Shown: one piece after another, positions 58,684 to 64,000 of the stretch
Layout: every line of letters starts with the position of its first letter
Position numbering within the stretch: position 1 is the first letter of the stretch
Source of the DNA: Cryobacterium suzukii
GTDB taxonomy: Bacteria > Actinomycetota > Actinomycetes > Actinomycetales > Microbacteriaceae
Direction: 5' to 3'
NCBI RefSeq assembly: GCF_004403185.1
Contig: NZ_SOHJ01000007.1
Span: 124,001-188,000 of the forward strand
DNA: 64,000 nucleotides
The notes under the pieces: generated by a model
Seen by the model: only the letters and a program-made list of their open reading frames with translations
The model's database searches: none
What the model was told of the DNA's origin: nothing
Program-made: the position numbers and the translations under genes

Positions 58684-59487
58684 ATGAATGCATCGGCAAC
58701 ACACATCGCTCGCGACGCGAGCAACAGTTCGGCACTGCAACTGCTGGCGCGGCTGGGTTTCGCCGTCAACGGGCTGCTGCACATCCTCATCGGGTCCCTC
58801 GCGATCACCGTTGCGGTAGGAGCCGGCAGCGGCTCCGCCGATCAGAGCGGGGCTCTCGCCCAGCTGGCCTCAAACCCCGGTGGCGTGTTCCTACTGTGGA
58901 CCGTCGTCGTCGGCATGTTCGCCCTGGGGCTGTGGCTGCTCGTCTCGGCGTTTGTAATGCAGGGCGATCCCAAGCGCAAGTGGGCTCGTCGTCTGGCCAA
59001 CGTTGCCAAAGCCATCGTTTACTTTGCTCTCGGCGCTACCGCGCTGACTTTCGCCCAGGGCGGCTCGTCCAGTTCGGCGGGCAGTACCCAGAGCGCCAGC
59101 TCGTCGCTGCTTTCATCACCCGGAGGCGCGATTTTGCTGTTTCTTGCGGGAGTGGCCGTGCTCGGCGTCGCGGGCTACTTCATCTATAAGGGTGCGGCGC
59201 AGAAGTTTCGCTCAGACCTCTCCGTGCCCGGTGGAACGGTCGGGCGCGCGGTCGTCGTGCTCGGTGTCGTCGGGTACATCGCCAAGGGCATCGCTCTCGG
59301 GGTGGTGGCGATTCTCGTCGGCGTCGCCGCGCTCACCCGTGATGCCAGTAAGTCCACGGGGCTCGATGGAGCCCTCAAGGCGCTCGCTGCCCTGCCCTAC
59401 GGAACGATTGCGCTAATACTGATCGCCATCGGCCTGATCGCCTACGGCGTCTACTGTTTCGTTCGGGCCAGGCGAGCGCGATTGTAG
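58684..59487 (+). CDS. DUF1206 membrane protein
   Basis: 267 residues from the ATG at 58684. DUF1206 consists of three repeats of a two-helix unit, and all three are visible: LQLLARLGFAVNGLLHILIGSLAI, ARRLANVAKAIVYFALGATAL, and GRAVVVLGVVGYIAKGIALGVVAILVG. Each opens with a short basic turn and a glycine-rich helix. Function unknown. Its last 75 coding bases overlap the 3' end of the convergent PAP2 gene. Confidence 0.9.
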   Translation: MNASATHIARDASNSSALQLLARLGFAVNGLLHILIGSLAITVAVGAGSGSADQSGALAQLASNPGGVFLLWTVVVGMFALGLWLLVSAFVMQGDPKRKWARRLANVAKAIVYFALGATALTFAQGGSSSSAGSTQSASSSLLSSPGGAILLFLAGVAVLGVAGYFIYKGAAQKFRSDLSVPGGTVGRAVVVLGVVGYIAKGIALGVVAILVGVAALTRDASKSTGLDGALKALAALPYGTIALILIAIGLIAYGVYCFVRARRARL

Positions 59488-60207
59488 TCCGCGCGCCGCA
59501 TGGCGGGTATCCCAGGCGATCACAGCGCCGAGTATGACGAGCGAAATCGACAGTGAGGCGAGGGCATCCGTCGCCCAGTGGTAACCCAGATAGAGGCGGC
59601 TGATCGCGGCGAGCCCGATGCAGACCAGGGCGATGGTGAATCCGCCGATGACCGCCCGTCGGCTGTGACGCCGGGAGACGATCAGATAGGTGAGAACCAG
59701 AACAAAATCGGCGGCGCCGAGAACGTGCCCCGACGGAAACGAGAAGGAGTGGTCGGCGCCGAAGAGCATCAGCTCGACCGGTGGACGGCTCCGAGCGATG
59801 AGGGGGAGCAGGATCTGGGACAGAATGACCCCGGTCAGCATGGCGATGGCGAGCAGGAGCGGTCGCCACGCGTGCTTGCCCCAGAAACCCCAGGCGACGG
59901 TCAGGACCAGCACGATGATTGGCAACGCCACCGGCCCGAAGACGATGGCCAGAGCGATCATTATTACCGTGAGGGTCGGAGACCGTCCGTCGACCAACCA
60001 CAGGCGCACCGGAGAATCGTAGAACGACGACCGGTCGGGTTGCAGCACGTCAACGAGTACGGAAGCAAAAAGCACGATACCGACGCTCACGACTGTGATC
60101 GCGATCAGACGCAATCGGCGACGGTCTGGCTCGGAGAGCGGCCGCGGGTCGATGATGAATCTCTCAAAGCGTGTGCGCCACACCGTTGTGGGCCGTGTAT
60201 CGCTCAT
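59413..60207 (-). CDS. PAP2-family phosphatase
   Basis: 264 residues with six membrane helices and the three PAP2/acid-phosphatase motifs: ARSRPP (motif 1, R-P), FSFPSGHVLGAAD (motif 2, PSGH), and SRLYLGYHWATD (motif 3, SR-x5-H-x3-D). It should remove phosphate from a lipid or undecaprenyl diphosphate at the outer membrane face. A cytoplasmic tail of about 30 residues encodes the region overlapping DUF1206. It lies 49 bases downstream of a second PAP2 gene on the same strand. Confidence 0.92.
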   Translation of the reverse strand: MSDTRPTTVWRTRFERFIIDPRPLSEPDRRRLRLIAITVVSVGIVLFASVLVDVLQPDRSSFYDSPVRLWLVDGRSPTLTVIMIALAIVFGPVALPIIVLVLTVAWGFWGKHAWRPLLLAIAMLTGVILSQILLPLIARSRPPVELMLFGADHSFSFPSGHVLGAADFVLVLTYLIVSRRHSRRAVIGGFTIALVCIGLAAISRLYLGYHWATDALASLSISLVILGAVIAWDTRHAARGLQSRSPGPNETVDAVGDQADGDQY

Positions 60208-60256
60208 GTCGCGTCCTGTCTAGTGATGACGTGCCGGAGAAGAGGATGGTTCGTGG

Positions 60257-60952
60257 CTACTGCTGACTCCGCCGAAGCCGGCGTTCGCCGTCAAGTTTTG
60301 CAGCCAGCGGCGCCCAGACTACAACGGCAATGCCCGCGCCGAGAAGCAGGGCGCCTATCGTGTCGGTCAACCAGTGCGCTCCCAGATAGGTTCGGCTCAG
60401 CATCATGGCCAATGTGTACGCGGCTCCGAGCGCCCACACCCAGATTTTTGGAAAAAGAAGTGCAAAAATCATGGCCATGACGGCCGCATTCGCCGCGTGT
60501 CCCGACGGAAACGACCCAAAATCGACACTGACCAGAATGTCCTGGGGACGCATGCGCCCGAACAGGTGCTTGAGTAGCTGCACAGCACCGCCGGTGAGTA
60601 TCGTCGCCACCAGATAATAGCCGGCCGCCCAATATCGCCGAGCCAAAAGCAGCGCGCCGACGATCAGCGCCGGGATCAGCAGCGATGCGGTCAGCCCGGC
60701 GCCAAGGTAATTGAGCACCAGCGCCGGCACATTCAGAATGGGTCCGCGAAACTGGTCAATCCAGATCATCCAAGCCCGGTCAATGGCGAGCGACCCAGCC
60801 CCGGTAGATTCAGCGGCGCCGCGCAGCACCACCAGATAGCCGAGGAATACGGTCAGCAGGAGCGCAGCGAGACCGCTGATCAGTGGCCACCAGCGTGTGA
60901 CCCGTGCTGCGCGTGGTGCCGCAATGTCCTCCGGATGCCGATCACTGACCAT
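60257..60952 (-). CDS. PAP2-family phosphatase
   Basis: 231 residues, six helices, with KHLFGRMRPQD (motif 1), SFPSGHAANAAV (motif 2) and SRTYLGAHWLTD (motif 3). Same superfamily as its downstream neighbour but clearly diverged, so not a recent tandem duplication. The likely role is lipid-phosphate or undecaprenyl-diphosphate dephosphorylation. It lies 25 bases after the ligD stop on the same strand. Confidence 0.92.
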   Translation of the reverse strand: MVSDRHPEDIAAPRAARVTRWWPLISGLAALLLTVFLGYLVVLRGAAESTGAGSLAIDRAWMIWIDQFRGPILNVPALVLNYLGAGLTASLLIPALIVGALLLARRYWAAGYYLVATILTGGAVQLLKHLFGRMRPQDILVSVDFGSFPSGHAANAAVMAMIFALLFPKIWVWALGAAYTLAMMLSRTYLGAHWLTDTIGALLLGAGIAVVVWAPLAAKLDGERRLRRSQQ

Positions 60953-60977
60953 GGAGCAATGCTAGATCGTGCCCGCA

Positions 60978-63470
60978 CTATTCGATCGTGATATCGGCCG
61001 GTATTTTGTCGGGACGCCATCCCCGCCAGGACGGCTGGCGCAGCCGACCGGTTGCCGTCCACTCGGCGAACTCCACCTCGGCGACAAGAGTGGGGCGCAC
61101 CCAAACCGCGCCTTGGGCATCCGTTGGGGGAATATCGCTGAACGGTGTGGTCTTGCGAACGAGCCCGGTCAGTCGGGAACGGATGTTGGTCAGGTCGCGT
61201 TCCCCGAATCCCGTGCCGACCCGGCCCACGTAGCGCAGCCCCCCGTCGGTCGGTACTCCCAGCAGCAGCGAGCCGATCGCGCCGGACCGGTTGCCGCGGC
61301 CGGGTCGCCAGCCGCCCACCACCACTTCCTGGTGGCGGAAATGTTTGATCTTCACCCAGTCGCGGGACCGGCGACCCATCGTGTAGCGCCCGTCGAGCCG
61401 TTTGGCCATGACCCCCTCCAGTCCAAGTTGGTGGCTGGTGTGGAAGGCCTCGGAAAAGTCACCCTCGAACCGCGGCGGCACCTGGGTTGAGCCGGTCGCC
61501 GTGACCGTGGACTCGAGCCGGTCGCGTCTCGCGCTGTAGGTGAGCGCGGTGAGTGGGTGCCCGTTTTCTTCGAGCAGATCAAACAGCATGAATTGCACGG
61601 GCGCTTTCTTGGCTGCCGCGGCGATTTCCCGAGCCTCGGTAAGTTTCATCCGCGTCTGCAGGAGGCCGAAATCGGGCCGCCCGCGTTTATCGACGGCCAC
61701 AATCTCGCCGTCGAGCACCGCGGAATCCGTTTCTGACCGTGCTGTTACCGCGGCGAGCAGGTCGGCCACGAGATCTGGATACGACGCGGTTACATCGTGC
61801 CCGTTGCGAGTGATCAGGCGAACAGTCTGCTCGCGCAGCGACACATAGGCGAGGGCCCGCATCCCATCCCACTTCATTTCGAAGGCCCACCCCTCGTTGC
61901 CGAGGTCGGCTTCGGAGCCGGCGGCGGCAAGCATGGGGGAGTAAGTGTTCTTCGGCGCTGCGGGCGTGATGGTCGCCGCGGGGTTGCTGTGCGGGCGGGC
62001 ATTCGTGCGTGAGCCGCCAGAAGCCCCAATGTTCGGCTTCATGCGGTGAATCAGCCAGTTGTTCGTTGCCTTGCTGCTGTGATTGTCGCTCGTGCGAATG
62101 AGGGCAAACCGGGCGGTGCCGCCAAGCCCGGAGTCTGGTTCGCCGTGCAGGGTCACGATTATCTCGTCATCGCGCCACTTTTCAAGTTCGTACTTGCCGC
62201 GGTCCCAGATCGACACGTCGCCGGCACCGTATTCTCCGACCGGAATATTTCCCTCGAAACTGCCGTACTCAAGGGGATGATCCTCGACGTGTACCGCGAG
62301 CCGGTTCTGCGCGGGTGTTACCGGCACGCCGCGGGGCAGTGCCCACGACACGAGCACCCCGTCGTGTTCGAGCCGAAAGTCCCAGTGCAGGCTGCGGGCG
62401 TGGTGTTCCTGAATGACGAACGATGTGCCATCGGATGCCGCGGCTGCCGCGGCCGGCACCGGTTCGGGGGTCTTCGCGGCGTCACGCTTGCCGCGGTACA
62501 CCGTCAGGCGGTCCGGCGTGACGAGCGGCGGGGTCGAGCCTCCGCTCGCCGCATTGGAGTCACTCCCAGAGCGCTCGAAGGACCCGGCTGTGAGTAGCGC
62601 GAGCGGATCTTCCCGTCGCTTCAGGCGTGCGAGTACCTGCTTGTAGTCGAGCTGCTCGAGGTCGGCCGAGGCGAGCTCCTTCCAGGTCCGCGGGGTTGCG
62701 ACCATGGGGTGGCTGCGCCCCCGCAGTGAGTACGGCGTGATGGTGGTCTTCGCGGCGTTGTTCTGGCTCCAGTCCACCAAAACTTTGCCGGGACGTAGGC
62801 TTTTCTTCATATCGCTGACCACGAGGTCACGGTGGTCGGCCTCGAGGGCGCGTGCCAGTTCGTGCGCCACGGCCGAGATCTGCTCGGAGCTGTAGGACAG
62901 GTCGAGCGCTGCATACAGGTGGATGCCCTTGCTCCCGCTGGTCACCGGCATCGGGTCGAGACCCATGTCGTTCAAAATGGCGCGGGCCAGTCGCGCCACC
63001 TCAGCGCACTCGAGCAGTCCGACACCCGGCCCCGGGTCGAGGTCGAGCACGAGCCGGTCGGGATTGCGCGGGGTGCCGGTACGACCGAACTGCCACTGCG
63101 GCACGTGAATTTCCAGAGCGCTCATCTGCCCGAGCCAGGTAAGGGTGGCGAGGTCGTTCACGAGCGGGTAGATGTTCACGTGGTCTTTATGCTGGATCTC
63201 GCGCCGTTTCACCCAGCTCGGCGTCGATGGTTCCAGATTCTTCTGAAAGAACATCGCGCCAGGGGTCTCACTGGTCCCGACGCCGTGCACCCAGCGTTTG
63301 CGGGTGGCAGGGCGGTTCGCGGCGTGGCCGACGAGCACGTCGGCGATCGCTGCGTAATAGGCCAGGACGTCGGCCTTTGTGGTTCCGGTCTCTGGGTACA
63401 AGACCTTGTCGAGATGGGTGAGCGTAATGCGCTGCCCCTCGACGGAGACCACCTGGCTGCTGGCGTTCAT
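60978..63470 (-). CDS. ligD: NHEJ DNA ligase D (polymerase-phosphoesterase-ligase)
   Basis: 830 residues in the mycobacterial module order. Polymerase domain (about 10-300): THLDKVLYPETGTTKADVLAYY, metal site VLDLDPGPG, VTSGSKGIHLYAAL. 3'-phosphoesterase (about 350-480): FVIQEHHARSLHWDFRLEHDGVLVSWALPRG and HPLEYGSFEGNIPVGEYGAG. Ligase (about 515-830): YSPMLAAAG, the nucleotidyl lysine in EMKWDGMRALAY (about residue 532), VLDGEIVAVDKRGRPDF, EGVMAKRLDGRY, VKIKHFRHQEVVVGGW. It joins double-strand breaks held by Ku, and all catalytic motifs are intact. Divergent from ku across 71 bases. Confidence 0.96.
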   Translation of the reverse strand: MNASSQVVSVEGQRITLTHLDKVLYPETGTTKADVLAYYAAIADVLVGHAANRPATRKRWVHGVGTSETPGAMFFQKNLEPSTPSWVKRREIQHKDHVNIYPLVNDLATLTWLGQMSALEIHVPQWQFGRTGTPRNPDRLVLDLDPGPGVGLLECAEVARLARAILNDMGLDPMPVTSGSKGIHLYAALDLSYSSEQISAVAHELARALEADHRDLVVSDMKKSLRPGKVLVDWSQNNAAKTTITPYSLRGRSHPMVATPRTWKELASADLEQLDYKQVLARLKRREDPLALLTAGSFERSGSDSNAASGGSTPPLVTPDRLTVYRGKRDAAKTPEPVPAAAAAASDGTSFVIQEHHARSLHWDFRLEHDGVLVSWALPRGVPVTPAQNRLAVHVEDHPLEYGSFEGNIPVGEYGAGDVSIWDRGKYELEKWRDDEIIVTLHGEPDSGLGGTARFALIRTSDNHSSKATNNWLIHRMKPNIGASGGSRTNARPHSNPAATITPAAPKNTYSPMLAAAGSEADLGNEGWAFEMKWDGMRALAYVSLREQTVRLITRNGHDVTASYPDLVADLLAAVTARSETDSAVLDGEIVAVDKRGRPDFGLLQTRMKLTEAREIAAAAKKAPVQFMLFDLLEENGHPLTALTYSARRDRLESTVTATGSTQVPPRFEGDFSEAFHTSHQLGLEGVMAKRLDGRYTMGRRSRDWVKIKHFRHQEVVVGGWRPGRGNRSGAIGSLLLGVPTDGGLRYVGRVGTGFGERDLTNIRSRLTGLVRKTTPFSDIPPTDAQGAVWVRPTLVAEVEFAEWTATGRLRQPSWRGWRPDKIPADITIE

Positions 63471-63541
63471 GCGTCAACTGTGCCGCGGAAACTCCGTGTC
63501 TACTAGGCGACGAATGTCTCATTCGGGTGTGTACTGGTCGT

Positions 63542-64000
63542 ATGAGAAGCATCTGGACCGGTGCGATCACCTTCGGGCTCGTCAACGTGCCCGTCAAGGT
63601 GTACAGCGCCACCGAAGACCACGACGTCGCACTGCACCAGGTGCACGATGCCGATGGGGGACGCATCCGCTATCAACGGCGGTGCGAGATCTGTGCCAAA
63701 GTCGTGCCCTTTGACCACATCAACAAGGCTTTTGACGACGGCGAGCAGACCGTGGTGCTCACCGCTGACGATTTCAAGTCGCTGCCGGCCGAGCACAGCA
63801 AGGAGATCGACGTGGTCGAGTTCGTGCCGAGCGACCAGATCGACCCGATCATGCTCGACAAGAGCTATTTTCTCGAACCCGACGGTAAATCATCGAAGGC
63901 ATACGTGCTGCTGCGGCGCACGCTCGAAGCCACCGACCGCACCGCGATCGTACACTTCGCGCTGCGGCAGAAGACCCGTCTCGGCGCGCTGCGCGTGCAC
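63542..64000 (+). CDS. ku: Ku protein (NHEJ), N-terminal part
   Basis: The ATG at 63542 opens MRSIWTGAITFGLVNVPVKVYSATEDHD, the highly conserved start of bacterial Ku. ALHQVHDADGGRIRYQRRCEICAKVVPFDHINKAF (with the zinc-hook-like cysteine pair) and SYFLEPDGKSSKAYVLLRRTLEATDRTAIVHFALRQKTRLGALRVH follow. The gene continues past the right edge; 153 of about 270-300 residues are seen. Ku rings bind DNA ends and recruit LigD, encoded divergently next door. Confidence 0.97.
   Translation, partial: MRSIWTGAITFGLVNVPVKVYSATEDHDVALHQVHDADGGRIRYQRRCEICAKVVPFDHINKAFDDGEQTVVLTADDFKSLPAEHSKEIDVVEFVPSDQIDPIMLDKSYFLEPDGKSSKAYVLLRRTLEATDRTAIVHFALRQKTRLGALRVH

Noticed and set aside
1-64000. CRISPR arrays, rRNA genes, intact tRNAs and insertion sequences
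   Set aside because: No regularly spaced repeats, no rRNA-like or cloverleaf-forming sequence and no transposase motif were seen on either strand.

Overview
The window comes from a high-GC Gram-positive actinobacterium, most likely a member or close relative of the Microbacteriaceae. The reasons are the mycothiol-type enzyme set, a DUF222/HNH '13E12' protein, an actinobacterial HelD, an ECF vitamin transporter with an intrinsic-factor-like lipoprotein, and a Ku/LigD end-joining locus. The short word GCATCCG/CGGATGC is also strongly enriched. No rRNA, intact tRNA, CRISPR array or intact transposase was found. Both edges cut genes: a DapA/NanA-type lyase on the left and ku on the right.

Region 1-17.5 kb is ordinary, dense chromosome. 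It holds a flavin monooxygenase, a YjbR protein, a histidine phosphatase and two antibiotic-biosynthesis-monooxygenase-fold proteins, one of them MhuD-like. Next comes a regulator/membrane protein/metallopeptidase module (XRE, DUF6545, ImmA/IrrE) that diverges from an unknown gene over a short palindrome. It is followed by cobalamin-dependent methionine synthase (metH), an M23 peptidase, and a minus-strand run patB - metY - lipoprotein - fused ECF energizing protein - ECF S component. Together these suggest a sulfur amino acid neighbourhood with its own, probably cobalamin, importer.

Region 17.5-36 kb is accessory in character. It contains a secreted protein, two ECF sigma factors each followed by a membrane partner, many GNAT acetyltransferases, a two-component system, an isochorismatase, a Fic protein and two exported or anchored unknowns. 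Among these lie many broken genes: pieces of an acyltransferase 3, two GNATs, an alpha/beta hydrolase (a recent partial duplicate), a toxin-like protein, a cytidine-deaminase-like enzyme, a CoA transferase, mraY and a DUF1801 protein. A 12-bp word recurs four times among them.

Region 36-48 kb returns to full-length genes: a HelD RNA polymerase recycling factor, a DUF222/HNH protein, an S9 peptidase and a tight jetA-jetB-jetC (MksF/MksE/MksB) operon. This SMC-type Wadjet/Mks complex has no jetD nuclease gene beside it.

Region 48-64 kb carries a FdhF/YdeP-type molybdoenzyme with a DUF6457 protein (molybdenum cofactor association) and a CsoR-like palindrome upstream. It also has DUF427, an MFS exporter, an aldo/keto reductase, a stand-alone LigD-type polymerase, a glutathionyl-hydroquinone-reductase-type protein, a VOC protein, DUF1206, two PAP2 phosphatases, full-length LigD and divergent ku. 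The right end is therefore a non-homologous end-joining locus.
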